From NCBI GenBank assembly GCA_027922465.2, contig BQMF02000195.1:124001-188000 (forward strand): a stretch of 64,000 bases of DNA, given 5' to 3'. The notes under the pieces are model-generated. The model was not told where the DNA came from, searched no databases, and saw only the letters and a program-made list of their open reading frames with translations. This document shows positions 1 through 15,100 of this stretch, in pieces. Source of the DNA: Turritopsis dohrnii. Taxonomy: Eukaryota > Cnidaria > Hydrozoa > Anthoathecata > Oceaniidae. Position 1 is the first letter of the stretch. Every line of letters begins with the position of its first letter. The translations under genes and the position numbers were made by a program.

Positions 1-166
1 ACATATTATCCCCTTTTTGGGAAAAATTTTCATATATTGTTCTTCTTAGCTTTCATAGTAATTGATAGAACCGAGAGGTTGCGTAAATGAAAGAAACTTG
101 CATAAGAGGAGCCTCCTTTTCAAGTTATAATTTTTTGAGTCATGACAATTATTTGCGTGTTTCTAG

Positions 167-3100
167 TGTTTGATCCCAGTTCAACCATACGCATACATTC
201 AGTTGGCAAAAGATATGGCTAAGGTGTGTATTTTTGGATCAGTTTTGAATTATGTGATAGCTCTTGGTGTGGTCCTTATTTTTTGTGCACTGGTTGGAGT
301 AGTGCTATACACGTCTCTGACGGTGATTGCATAACTCCTGGTTGTTTATTCTATTTTTTTCATGCTCTAGTTTTATTATGAACATGCATTAGCTGATAAA
401 GCTGGTGAAACATTGGAAACTGCTTTTAGTAATTGTCCTGGATACAAAGATCATGAAGGTAAATCAGGTTCTCAATGAAAGTTTTACACTTTTGAGATCA
501 GTTATAACAGGCTTGAGTCCATGGATTTTTTTATTGCCTTGCTGTTTTTGTAAGTCAATGTCTTGTCAGAACTCAATGTTAATGATGTTTATAATCAACT
601 TGTTTGTTTGTTTATTTGCTTAGGAATAAACCTTTTATGCGAAATTTATATGGGATTGAAAAAGTATGATGAAGTCTTAAAAGTTAGTAACCATTTTATT
701 CTTGCCTGAAATCTCTATTTCATAACAAATAGGGTAGTAACGAATTTATGAAGACAGCTATATTTCATGATTGCAATTTTTAGACTTTTCATAATTTTGG
801 CAAGCATTTTCAATGGTTTCATATTTGTTACTAAGGACTCATCCATTTTTCTCAGAATCACAATTATCTGCGTCTAAGAAGCGATGAGGCGTCATAAGGT
901 TTTCAGATATAAAGCATGATATGATAGCTTTCATGAAAAACTGCAAACTTTTTCTTATAAATGTAATGCTTGTTGTACTTTCTTTCTGATTGGTCAAATG
1001 GCATGTAACTAACTCAGTATTTTTCATGTTTTCTGAAAAATGCTAACTTCATATTTGCAATGAGATAATAAAAAGCCGTTTGTAAGTGCCGGTAAAGTCA
1101 AAATAATAAATAATTATATCCATAGGTTATTTCTACAGCCTATTTCATGAAACTACAAGTAGAACAGCAGAATCCACCTGATAGTGCAGTACTTCAGTCC
1201 CTTGAAAACCAAAGCTTACAAAATCTCAATCTGTTCCTTGACAAAGCATTAAACAGTGAGAAATTCAAGGATATAACTTCAAGCATGGCTTCTGCTGTAA
1301 CATCAACTGATTTAGTAAATATGACAGCTTCATCGCAAGTAATTACAAGTGTTATTCAGGGTGATCCCATTGACAGTGGTGATGTAAAACAATTTACTAC
1401 ACTGCAACCTGTGACTGGCAAACAGATTTATGAGGACTATAAAATCCCTGAAGATATTCCACTGGATATAAGAATTAAACTGGCTGTTTGCTTGATTCAT
1501 AGAGGGAGGTTCGAAGGGATAGAGGTATTCGTTTATTTGTGACAGCGTAAATAGCTGTATCATCAACATTGCCAAAAGTTGTATTCTAATACAAACACAA
1601 TGAATGATTATTTACTGTGGATAGCTACCAAACACCTGGAGTTTTTCTTACGTGTTGTTCCATATTACTTTCTTATTTCGTAACTATTTTATCCCAGGGA
1701 TTGTTGATGTTGACTACTTTGCATTTTAGTACGTGAATCACTTTCATTCTGTAAAGAACTGTTTCATAAGTTGAATTCCATTTTACTTTAGGTGATTATT
1801 CAACCTTTACTTACTGAAGACATTGAAGTGGTTGGCGACTTGGTGCTTGACATTGCAGAAGCATATTTTGAGATGGGTAAGGAAAAGTCTTGTTTTAAGT
1901 TTGGTCCTATTGTTATTCTTTTTGTATTTCGGAAAAAAAACTGGTGTTAGTTATCCACTGTGTGATGTTAGTACTTCACTGTTGAAAAATTCAGAATACT
2001 TGTGTGAGATTATTCCATAATTTTAATTCCAGGGCAGTATGAAGAAGCCTTGAAACATTTGCTCGATCTTGTTGAGTCGGAGAAATTCAATCAGGTATGT
2101 TCATAAATTGTGATGTGTCTGGATTCCTAAATATTCCTCTATATCAACAACTAACTGCCCAAATTTTCAGAATGTCAAGAATATCTTTCAGAATATCAGT
2201 TCCATAAGGTCCACATAAGTTCCATATCAGTTCCACATATACGTTTTGTCCACCCATGAAAGAGTACTAAGTACTAATGTTATATGTGAGATCAGCTTGA
2301 GTCTCCAAAATCTTTCTTAAAATATTGTCCACTAGTGTCAGCATATGTTAGAGTAGGTAGTATATACCTGCAAAACTGATGAAACATTAGTTTTCAAAAG
2401 CACAAATGTCTTTTGATCTTGCTCTTGTTTCTGTAGTTTTGTTTGTACTCAAAGTTTCATGCCTGCATCGCAGACAGTCTTCAGCAAATTAAACCGTTAA
2501 ATAAAAAACTACAATTAGACCGTTGGCCAAGGGTCAGAAAAGTGATGCTTTTGTGGTGCACCTCCTAGAACCAAAATATTTTTGCAGAATATGATAGTTT
2601 AATGCACATTGATTCTCAATTTAAAAAGTTGACATGCTGAAAACCCGCAGTTTTCTCAAAAATATCAAACAAAATTTCACAGAATTGTTATTATGAATTG
2701 CGTGGAATAAACGGTCATACGCCATTACGGCTCGTCAGATACATTTTACTGAACCTTCATTATCCAATCAAATTGTCCTCGGAGGCCGATATTCCGGTCT
2801 GTGAATTTCAAAATTAAATACAAACAAAAGATGGTAAACAAAGTTGCACGTGCAAGTAGTAGTGTAGTGTAGCAGGAAAGAAACAAGCGTAGCATCAGTT
2901 TATAATTAGTTTTGTATTTTTGTAATAGTAAGTTAGTGTAGAATAGGTTTGTAGAATAGGATAGAGTTGAATTTCAATGAATTGAATATGGAAGAAGAAA
3001 AGAAATGCTGTTGTATACATTTTTCTGGTGTTGCTAATAATAATGAAGATCTACGAACAGTTACTGAAACCAGCCACAGTAAAATTATTGAATATATTGA

Positions 3101-6100
3101 GAAATGGAAACATTTAGATAGCGAGGGAAGAGATGTAGCAATTCGAAGCCAATCAGTTGTTCATTTACCATTTATTGAAGAGCAGCTTAGTGTAAGTTTC
3201 CATATGTTAAGTGTTATCAACTATTCACCAATAAAACCCAAATTGAAAGAGCCACTAAAAGAGCTAAAAACCAATGTAATGGAAGTGAAGAAGCCGGAAA
3301 TAACACACAAGAAGCATCAAAGGATGAATTAAAACAACCTAAGAGAAAGTCTTTACGTTTGTCAGATACTGATACTTCTGCAATTCAGCTGACATCTACC
3401 ACCAGCAAGACCAGAGGTCATGTTCTCCCAAAAGTCTGCATTATCTGCAAGAAAAGTGAAAAATACTACACATGCAAGGTAGATTTTTAGCTTTGGGATT
3501 ATGCATTGAATTAATTATCTTAATATTATTCTAATGAGGTTTCTTCAGTAGACTATAAATTTGATAAGATTACTTGTTTTGTACTACACTTGTTATGAAT
3601 TTTAAACTTTAGATCGAAAAGAAAAGAAAAGCACAAAAATTGAGTCGTGCTGAAACATTAGATGGAGGAGTTTTGCGTAAGGCTGCAGAACAAAAAGAAG
3701 ATGAGTCAGTGCTGATACATGTTAGAGACAGAGATTTTGTAGCAATAGAAGTGCATTATCATAAGCAATGTTATTTAAGTTATACTCAGAATATCAGAAA
3801 TAAAAATAATGAAGAAGAAAAAGGAGAAGAAAGGAAAGTCAATGAAAGTTATAGTAAAGCATTTGATTTGTTTTGCAAAGAGGTAGTGGAAAAAGAATTA
3901 ATTGAAGAAGGTGATGTTTTTACATTGAAGAAGCTTTTAAGCAAATTCAAGACATATTTGAACGAAGAAGCAGCAAGGAATTACCAGTCATCCCGCCTTA
4001 AATCACGTCTTCAAAGTATTTCATCCGAAAGTGCTGCAATTGTCGATGCAATGGCATTACTCCAAACAGTCAACGTAACACATGCTACTTTTGGAGATTT
4101 TTCAATTCATGTCTTACAAAAGCTTGTAACTTTGGGAACTTACTACAAAGCTAAAAGAATCGATTTTGTTTGTGATCGATATCGTGAGGTGAGTATTAAG
4201 GGTTTAGAAAGAATGAAAAGAGCTGAAACTGGAGTGCAGAGCATCAAAATACTGAACTGTAACCAGAAATTTCCAAAACAGTGGAAGAAGTACTTGTCAG
4301 TTGGTGATAACAAAGAAGATTTGATAGAGTTTCTTTTCATACACTGGAAATCACTTTCAGCGGATTACTTTGGTGGAATAAATATTTATCTAGCGCATAA
4401 CAACAGCTGTCATGCTTTTATTCCGACAAATAACAGCGTAACTGTTGAGTGTATTACTTCTCTGTCGTGTGACCACGAAGAAGCAGATACGCGAAAGATT
4501 TCTCATGCTCATGATTGTAGTCAACAATATTCTACCATCGTAATCAAAAGTCCTGATACAGATGTTGCTGTCTTGATTTTGTCGTCTTTAGAATTTTTAA
4601 ATGGTGCAACAGTGTATTTCGCCACAGGAACTCAGAATCGAAGTAGGATAATCCCAATGAATCAAGTAGCAAGTAAATGGGGTGTCGAATGGTGTAGAGC
4701 CTTTCCGGGATTCCATTCTTTTACAGGTATCTTAAAGTTTTAAATTGTTAGTGAAACCTATATTAACTGATCCATTCCTTTCTATTTGCGATACAACAAG
4801 TTCTTTTCTTGGGAGAGGAAAAACGAAAACGCTGTCAACTTTAAAGAAGAATCCAGAATTTCTGTCAGCATTTCAACAGCTTTGTGTATCATTACAAATT
4901 GACGAGAGTGTTTTTGAAAATTTGGAAAAGTTTGTCTGTTGCTTATATAACTCAAAAAATGCATCATCTGTCAATGAACTTCGCTATTTGCTGTTTACTT
5001 CTGGTCAGTTATATTTTTTATTATGTTAATAAAATGCATTTGTCTGTCAGTTACCAGGCTTTGTTCTCTCTTTCAGGTAAGTATGACGAAGAATCACTAC
5101 CACCGACTTACGATGCATTCGTTCAACATTCAAAACGATGTAACTATCAAACATTCATCTGGAGAAATGCAGTATTTCCTATGGCATATGTTCCATCCCC
5201 AAACGGGCATGGGTGGATCGTGAAAGAAGAAACCGGCACAATTGACATCGTTTGGTTAACGGAGCCAGTAGCTCCAGATGATGTGTTGCAGTTCCTTTCC
5301 TGTAAATGCTTGTCTGGTTGTAGTACGCAGCGGTGCTCTTGTGTGAAGGCGTCTTTTAAGTGTACAGACCTTTGTGGATGTACAGGATGTCGAAACCAGG
5401 CCGATAGAAGAGGAAATGACTTTGGCGAGGAAAGCATGGATGAATATAGTGGAAATGACGACGATGATTCATCAGAAGACGAAGATTCTAGTGTTTTTTT
5501 AGATCTTTAGTTTTGAGAAGGTGTTATAGTGAATGCATAGATCAATTTTTTAAAAATTCAAAAAAGTAGTCAATTGTTTTCAAACCTCTCACGAACAGAT
5601 CGTTTAGAGACGCAGATCGAGAATTTAATCGAGCGATGACATGATAAAAGTGTTGATTTAAAATCTGATATTTCAATGTAAAACATGTCAACCTTCTTTT
5701 TTTAAATTCTTGAGACACTATAACGCTTATTACAGTTGTTTTGTAATTATTATTACGTGTCGTTGGTACAGAAATAATAGCTTATCGAATAAATCGATAG
5801 TAAATCGATTTACTTGCACGAAAATATATAATTACTGGTCAATCGATGCTATGTTTCACTATTGCCTTTTTTATGTTCCTATTGACCAAAACTAATAACC
5901 CAGAACTATTTTTAATATGAAAATTTCATATACAGCAATGAAAAATCAAAAACCCGATATCGCACGATACGCCCGATAGATAAAAATTTAAGACTGATTT
6001 ACGAGAAAACTGCGGGTTTTTGAGATGTCAACTTTTTTGTTTTGAATTCTGCACATCTTAACACGCAAATATATACAAAAACATTTTGGTTCTAAGAGGT

Positions 6101-9100
6101 GCACCACAAAAGTGCTATTTTTAAGATGATTTTTAATGCTTGGCCAACGGTCTAAATGTGATGGTTTCATTGAACTGACGTCAATTTTTTTTTGAACAAT
6201 GCAATTTTTTTTTTTTTTACGTGAAAGTATACACAAGGCCAAATAATTACAAAACGGATTATATATAATTACAAATTCCAAGTTGGTGCATCACACTTTG
6301 AATTGAGTTCCATCTTAAAGAGTCAAATCCTTTGTCTTCGATTCGTTGATCGATAATTCGATGTCGATTTCGCTGCTATGATTTGACTTGAAATATGGCG
6401 ATCTGGAGCCCCGCAGGCACAAAACACATGCACGAATCAGGTGAAAATTAATTCGTAATCTGAGCCAATTCATAATCGTGCTATAGCTTACATTTCGTTT
6501 TTCGGCAATTTGCTCGGCAATTCGTTTGAATAAAACGCCACATTCTTTGCTCATGCCTCCGAAACAAGTGAACACCAATGGGGTGAATGAGGCTTGATCG
6601 ACAGATGTAATACGTTTATTGTATGATCTTTTCTTTTCTTGCTCGTTGGCTCTGTGTGCAGCAGATAGCGTGGTTTTCTGGTAGGACTTGGCAGTGGGAT
6701 TGAAGACCCTTACGTCAAAGAAAGCCATCTGACCTTTAGCCCAAACTCCTCTTGCTGCTACATCCACACGAGCTTCTTCGGATTTGATCGTACTAGCGGG
6801 AAGCGTTTCTCCCGTTAGAGGTGTCAAGGTTGGTTCCAGGTGTACGTCGTGGTAACACTCAGATAATAATTCGGCAGTGAAATTTCGAAGTTCGTTGTGT
6901 CGGATTACGATAAATCCGCCTTTGGGACAAGACAGTGCATGATCGGTAGTAAATGGTTTATCACATACACAACGCGACGGTAGATTCTTCAATGGAATGC
7001 CGTATCGCAAATTAATGACATCCCAGAATTCTTTTTTTTGTAAGAAGAAGCCATTTTCTTTTATTGGTAGTGCAGTCAACCAGCTTGACGCTCCGTTTTC
7101 TAGCGTAGCTTCGAGTGTTTTCAGTTTAATCGGGCAGGTGATTTGTGCCTTCACTTCTTCGAGTTGCGACTTTTGTCTCTCGACTTTCTCTCTTTTCAAT
7201 TCATTTGCGATGGTGTTTTGTCGCTGCGCAGTATCTGGATCATACGTGTTGTCCTGTTCACAAACTTTGTTGACCATCGCCTCAGTAATTTTTCGTGAGT
7301 TGGAATACTCAATCTTACATCTTTCTGATGGTATGGCAATTCCTAATCCACCAAGCTTTGCTGGAAGAGAAAACAATTTTCTCTCTATATCGTTACATAT
7401 GTACCCGTTTAATATAGCAGGGAGTAGGCTGTTTCTGATAGCATCTTCTAAAGGTTGGAGGTTATTTGAGATGTTTGGTATCGTTCTCATTACATAAGTA
7501 TACTTGTGTTGCAGACCATGGGTAAAAGCAGAGTAAGCTGCGTGTGGATAGGTTTTAGCGATACCAGTCAAGTTATAGATTTCATTGACCCATTCTGTGA
7601 CTTTGTTGTTCACATATTCGTTTTTGTAGTCATCGTTTCCAATTATCGCCCCAAGGTGTCTGTTACCTCGTGCTGTTATCTCGATGTTGGTCTCCGAGAA
7701 CAACATATTTGCTTCGTTGATGTAGCCTTCCTTTACGATTAAGACACTTTTTGAAGGTTTCGGAAAGTAACCAATGTAAGGGCCAAGTTCGCATATGTTG
7801 TCCCACCAAGTTCGTAGTTGTGGTATTGTACCAATTCCAGTGAAATCATCTGCGTAAGCAATTCGTTTGGCAGTCTCTTCGCAAAGCATTTCGTTATCTG
7901 AAAGTAGCAGTGGTAGAATTCCAAGTGCATACATCGCCATGGCGATGGGATCACCCTGAGTGGTACCTTCAGCAGAAGAGATCTCCCCTCCACCAGTAAC
8001 GAATAATCTCGCAGGTTTGAGGTAGCAATTCCGTACATATGTCGCAAACTCTGGACATAAAATCTTCATATTGTGTACTAGCACGTTTCTGTTGATGGAG
8101 TTAAACGCATTGGCCGCATCGATTTGGAGAAGACCATGGTTATTCTGATCATTGAATAAGTCGACTGCCGAGTGAATAGCAATTTCACACCCAGATTTGT
8201 GACCTGCACATAATTGTAAATTACCAGATGTTGTAGTTATATCATTTCGTAAGGTTGACATTACAGCTTTGCCGATTATTCTTCGTAACACTTCCCCGAT
8301 ACCGATTGGTCGTACTCCTGGGTCTTTGTCCAAAGGAATCAATCTGCACGCCATTAAAGGCTGGATAGATTCTAAATCCTCAACTTCAGTGGAGCACAAT
8401 TGTTTTGTCAGCTCAACAACTGATTTTCGCAGATCGATTGCAGAGTTACCATACAAATTACTCCCCAGAATTCTCTTCCAATCTGTGGCGTCTAAAGATG
8501 AAATACCGCAAGCACCATTTACTTGAAGAGCTGCTTTTTTGATCGCATCATCATCTAAGTCATCGAATATTACAGGATTCGTATACTTTTCGGGTCCCTC
8601 TAGTAATAACTGTTCATATTTTGGTTTTGAGTCTGGATGTTTTAAATGAAGCTCTTGCATTGTTTCCTTCGTTAACGGTAAAACTCCATTGTTTCCTGAC
8701 TTGGATAACAACCGAATGGCTGCATTAATTTTCCCCTGTATCATAAGATTGTTGAATGATTTCGCCAAGTTATCAGATTTAGTTTCAAATTTCTGTGTCT
8801 TTAATCTGCTCTGTATGACAAGACATTCTGCAACTAATTCGCTGATTTTCCCGTTCTTCCAGAGGGTTAGTCGTCTTTCCAAAACTTTTTTGTTATTGGC
8901 AGTCTTTGATTTGTATGATGTTTGTTGTAATAGCAGATTTGGCATTATCATTAAACATTTAATGCTTAGATGTCTGAGTGGAGATTTAGTGTTCCACAAA
9001 TTTAACTGTTTGGTCATTTCGTTTATAAATTCTTTTCCTTGATGTCCTTTCGGTAGTTTGAAAATATTACGCTTCCAAACAGTCATTTTCTCGTAAGCAT

Positions 9101-12100
9101 CGTTAACATCGTTTTCAAATATGGTTGCATAACGAATCTTTTGAAGTTGCTCATCGATATTATCCACATTCGCTGCATTTTTCGGCCCATTTTGCTTTTC
9201 TAAGCAAGTACGTTGATGATTTTTTAAGCCACCGGCACTTTTAGCAACTTTTCCACAATTGACGCACGTATGTTGTTGTAATGCAGATTTTGTCTGCGGT
9301 TCTTCAACGTTGAAATTTTCGCTTGAATTTTCCATATTAGCAAATGAAGCAATCGTTTCTGAGTTCTTGCAATTAAACTTGCTTCAAAAACAAATTGAAT
9401 TTACTAACATTTCGGATTAAGTTTAATTTCCGAGATTTACCGTTGCAAAAAGCGTCCGCCATCTTGGGAAGCAATGCAACGTCAATCATTGAGTCCGTGT
9501 TTGATTATCAATATTGGTGTTTTCTTCGATGTCTGCACTTGGCCATTATTCCAGTCCGCTTGTTGAGAAGGTTTTCGTACGAATAGTTTGCGATTTCGTA
9601 CATCTCGCATTGGCACGGACGGCAATGTTGTAGTTTTAATATGGAAAGTGTTCATCTTTCTGGTTCTGTTTATGTTACATATAGTTTGTACCCTCTTACC
9701 TCTAAAACCGATAATGAAGTTGAAACCCTTACATCAAAAGGTATTTTGAAAAGTTTATCTTTCTAAACACATAGCCTTTCCACTGATATTCTTATAACTG
9801 AATACATTAGATTTCTAGAAATCTTCAGCTGCATCTCGACTTTGAAATCCAATAACGTTTTTGAGTTACCACTAACGTTGTTGTTTTTTAAGTTTTATTT
9901 TTTCAAAACAATCATCGACTCTTATAATATTTGATATTCGTGATACTAGCATTGTTTTTGTCGCCATCAGTTCTTGTGTGACACAAGAACACTGGATTTA
10001 GAAGGAGATCAGGGAAATCAGAACCATTATGTTTCACTGGTTAAATCACTAAAGAACTCGTTTCGATACTAAACAAAGGTATAATAAACAAAACATAAAC
10101 AATCCAGTGTCCAATGTGTCCAAGTATTATAACTCACATCGTTCCCTGCCAGTGACTGAATTTAACCAAGGAAATGTATATTATCGTTTATCATCTAACG
10201 TTTTATCTAATCTCCTCTAAAAGTAAATTTGTCATTTGAATGAAGCACACTATATCAAAAGTTAACATATTTTTGTTGCTCTTATAGGCTGCAGTATGGC
10301 TGAAGATAGCCGAATGTCATGAAAACTTGGGAAATATCAAAGAAAGCATCGACTCTTACTACCAAGTCCTTACATTGGCTCCACTCCAAGCGTCTGTTCG
10401 CTTGACTTTGGCTTCACAATTGCGTGCTATTGGAAGAAACGAAGACGCCATTACTGTCCTGGCAGGTACGTGAATGTGAGGCTAGATTAATTAAATTCAC
10501 TCAGTAGAATTTTGAAATAGCCTCATTTCGAAATAGCCTTATTTTCATTCTTGTTTTTTTTTATTCTTTTTGAAGAATAATTTTTAACAATTCTTGTAGA
10601 ATGATGTTTACACTTACTCTTTGCCAAAATAAATGATTTTGTTGTTTTCTCGTCTGCAGAATATGAAGAAGCATGCGTTGACGAAGAAGGCGATGACATC
10701 ACAATCAGTCAAGAGAACCGTTTGAAAATCGAGGTATCATTTCATCCGCAAAGCCATTCAATCTACACTAACCTTAGTCTCTATTGAAGCTTACGTATCA
10801 AGGAACACCACTGGGAAAGCTGACAGTGTATGTAGCTTGTTAGCTGCCATTCATCTGGTTAGTCGTACCCAGACCCCAAGACCATCGTTTCGAAGCATGA
10901 TCTAGAATATAGTCTGGAATGTAGTCTAGAACAATTTATTTTTATCTTTTATTTATTTATTTGTTTTCAATAGTTATAATAACGGTTTACCTATCCGATC
11001 CATTAAAAATACATTCATAAACAAGCGAAAACAAAACAACAGCCAGTCAGCGGCATTTTCGTTAATCTTGTGACCTCCAAGGTCTTCCTTTTGCACTTGA
11101 ATAGTACTGACCAGAAAACGACGAAACTCTATTCCAATAATCCACCGGCTACAGTTTCTAATCAAATCAACTGGCTGAAGTTTCTAATCAAATCAACTGG
11201 CTCAAGTTTCTAATCAAATCAACTGGCTCAAGTTTTGTAATCAAATCAACTGGCTCAAGTTTTGTAATCAAATGTCAGCTTTCCTATAATATCTCCAGTG
11301 ATGTGAAATGTTTGTATCCGTGATGACATAAGAAAAGAGACATCGAGTCATCGACAGTGATGATTAGAAGAAAGATGAACAAGCGAGACTGTCCATTCAT
11401 TTGAAGATTTGTCTCATTCATGTCAGACGTCTCATATACTGCTGTACAGACTTCTTTTACACTCTCACATCTTGCCAGGTCCCATCCTGGTTTCCGCTTA
11501 CGCTCTTATCGTCCTCGTTCTTAGCAGTTTGCGTTTATTATAAATAGAGTAAAACTAAAACAATCGTGCAATACTTAAACATCAATGGAAACCACCCTAA
11601 ACAATTGTAGGTTCTCTTACTGTAGGACTTCTTGCTTACATTGCTTGATTCTGCGTGTAAATTGATGGCTTTACTAGCTTTTTGTACCTTCCCAGTGGCA
11701 ACGACAATGTTCGGGTCTGGGTTTTGTCACTTCTTTTATTTCTACCAGGAGTACGAAGACTGGTACAGAAGGTGTCTTTCGATGCATCAAGCCGACAGAT
11801 TACGTGATTTCATATTTCACGGATATATTTTGATGTATAATTACTTATTGTCTGATTACAGTAAGGTTTTTTTTTCTGATTGAGCGTCTAAAATCGACAT
11901 CTGACGTCTGACATTCAAAATGACGGTTGATTTTTTTTTCGCTTTCTTTAGCTCATCAAAGGAAACAGACAGTTGGTAAAATTCACTTCTGGGAGTTCAT
12001 GATAAAAGTTTGAAGCTTTGTATATCTCCTTCCTCGTGTTTTTATGAATCGTTTTTGTCCTTACTTTTGTTATCACCTTTCCGACACTTCAGATTCTCAA

Positions 12101-15100
12101 CGTATCCGTCAAGTTAAAAGAATTCAAGAAAGCCAACAGTCTGTTAGAGCAGGCGATGTTGTTCAAGCCATACGCTGAAAGCAAGAAATACCGACTGGAA
12201 CTCGATTACCTCCAAACAACCTTGTATTACATTTCGGGCGATTACTCGAAAGCCTTCGATGCATTTCGTATGCTACTGATGCACGAAAACGAAGGCGTAA
12301 TCCAACAAAACGCCATCTGGAATTTGTTCACGCAGATTGCCAACAAGATGTTGGATAAGAGACATCATCGCTTCACATTACGTTTGTTGTTCAAAAGGCC
12401 GAAACTTATCCCCTTGATTATACACAATGGTAATAACTCGCACCTCTGTGGAACGTATAAGTATGCTATAGGTATGAACACTCCATGTATCTTTACTACT
12501 AAAAGGTCTTGGTTTTTTATAAGAGAGTGTTTCGGAAGAGAGATTTAACAACAAAGAATTGAGATACCAAAATACATTTTTCACATGACGCAATTTATAA
12601 CCACTGTTCTGTTATATAGCTACTGTCACGTGATTTAGGGATGCCAAGTATATTAAGTTTACGATAATAGAAGAGTTGTTAATCACACAGCCAACGAAGG
12701 TTTTTTTAGTATGCTTTAGAATCACGATAACCCGAAGCCTATAGAACTGACGGCTATATTTGTCCGTCACGAAAAAGTAGAAATAGTTTCTATACTACTG
12801 CGCCTCTAAAAATGTCGCCGACAGTTGTAAAGAGACATAATTATACTTTTCCACACGCAAAAAGACTCGAAAACTCGAATTATTAATCGAATTAAAGTTT
12901 ATTGGTCCCTTTGAAGCTCGAGTTATCGAGTTCGAGTTATTCGAGTTATTGAGAATTTCCTGTACTTTCTTTTCATAAAAACATATCGATTCTTTTTTTC
13001 AGGTGAGTTTTCGCGGGCGTTTCGTGAATGGCCTACTTATCCTTTGAGCAGTATGTTACTCGGTATATCCTTCCTCCATCTCTCTTGTCAGAAGTTTCAC
13101 AAAACTAGACACACGTCCATACTTCATGTAAGTGCTTTTCATATTACTTTTGCGATTCTGCACACACACATGGATCAGTCTGAGCATGCATGCTAATTTT
13201 ATTTTAAATGTCATTGTGCATGCGCACTAACAGTTATTGTAACAGTTTTGAGCAGTTTTTAGTGATTACTTCATGGTGAATGTCAACAATCTTTTAGAGC
13301 TGGTAATTAGTCGTTCCCATAATTCCGTTTTCTCCCTAAAACAAACTACAACTGCCATAATGCAATGTAACAAAATATAATGGAATAATAAAATAAGTTT
13401 CAAAAACATTTCTCACAACTATTTTGAACATTGCTTAAAGTAAATCACGCTAATTTTCGCATTGCATTGTGGTAGTTGTAGTATGCATTCGGGAGAAAAC
13501 TGCATTATGGGAACGGTCAATTAGTATACATGAGCGCTCTTAATTTGTCAATTAAGGTCTTAATTTGTCAATTAGTTGGGTACTAATAATAATTTCTATG
13601 AAAAAAATATAGGATCAACAGAGGGACGTCACTTTGGGAGGCCACCATTTCAATAAAGATATCACCTGTGCGTTTAATTGAGTAAATAATCAAAGTAAAA
13701 AGTGCTGACAATGCTATGACATAAGCATTGCGCATGCCTATGGTGTTCCGGATGAAAGGAAGAAGTTTTCGGAACAGCCTTCTCCATTCATTACAAGGAG
13801 TGTTTTATTCAGAACGGAACCAGACTTCCTACACGGAAAGTCGTTTGAGGTTTTTCGGATGAGTTTATAAAAACAACAGATTTAACATGATGTGACCCCC
13901 TGTCTAATATTGTTTTTAAAAAAATTCTAATTCAAAATCTTTAACAGCGGGAAACTTCGTCTCCATTCCTTCATTTTTTCCTCATATTCACTCTCCTTGA
14001 TTTGACCCTGAAAAGATCGCGTGAATTACGATAAAAGTCTCTCCTATATAAGGCTGGCCACTAGAGAAATATTTCTTTTATTTGTTCGACTAAGAATCAA
14101 CAAGCTATTCCTGAGTGTCAGCATGCATGCAGTCACGTGCACAGAAGCATAGTGTCATCTCACACGTTGTTGCATGCCTAGTAACATTATATAAAACATT
14201 TTTTGGTTTGACTTTAATTTTCCTTTGTTCAATTTGTGAATGACAGCTGTCAATTGTTTTGCTACACCTTAAAGTATTCGTTAAGCATCGCCTTTCTCTA
14301 CGATGACTTGCCACTCTGTCCTTTTTGGCGTAAGAATTACCGCCCTGAGTTGTTCTTCCATTTGGAAATTGTCTCCTTCAACGATTTTAGGGCGTGCGAA
14401 AAGTTGTATATTTTATTCTAGGGATTAATCTTCATGTTTCAATACTTCAATCTGCGTGAAGGGAACCAAGAGGCGTATTACAACGTTGCGAGGGCGTTTC
14501 ACCAAATAGGTAGGTACTAACTCCCTTACATGGTTATATAAACTGTATATGAATGAAGTTGTTTGACCCACTTCGTTTTAATTTTAACGCCCTTTTATTC
14601 AAACTCGTAACGCCCTTTGATGTAAGATGGTATACATGTGTGATTATTTCATAAACATGTGTGTTCAGTCCGTTTCATTTCATTGCAGCAATTTTTCAAC
14701 AATTCTTTCTATATAAGGAATAGCTTTCATTATTATGTTTAGTCTGAAGAAACATCAGGCATGTTGAGAACGGAGTAGGCTGACATTTTAACCAATCACA
14801 CATCAGCAACTGACATTTTAACCAATCACAAATTAGCAGAGATATTAATAAACAACACTGTCAGCATGAAAAAAAAAACAACGATGATTGTTTCTCGTGG
14901 AAATTGTTCGAATTCCTTCTTTCGGAACGTCACCACACGAAAACCGAAATTTGAGAGTTTGACCAAATATGGTAATAACAGTCAACTGTACAAATGACAG
15001 GCCGTGATCATGTAAACAATGTTTCATTAAATTATTGCACACTTTTTCTTTCGCTATTTTTTTATCTTTCAGTTTTTCTTTCAACTAAATAGGTCACATG

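Larger units (their letters stand above)
2095..10287 (+). other. 8.2-kb intron of the GTF3C3-like gene, filled by transposons
   Basis: This interval between a GT donor after 2094 and an AG acceptor before 10288 contains a TIR element (about 2511-6159) and an antisense LINE (about 6205-9620). The flanks 2095-2510 and 9620-10287 show no coding or repeat signal that I can name. Confidence 0.7.

Noticed and set aside
5988..6281. 97-codon minus-strand frame
   Set aside because: It is the TIR of the CXC element read as protein; the left TIR gives the same fragments.
6997..9042. Several plus-strand open frames of 60-166 codons
   Set aside because: They are antisense shadows of the LINE ORF at 6315-9335 and carry no motif.
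11400..11490. LLYRLLLHSHIL as the missing GTF3C3 exon
   Set aside because: Suggestive, but the phases do not fit the adjacent exons and the donor is GTCCCA, so it was not included.
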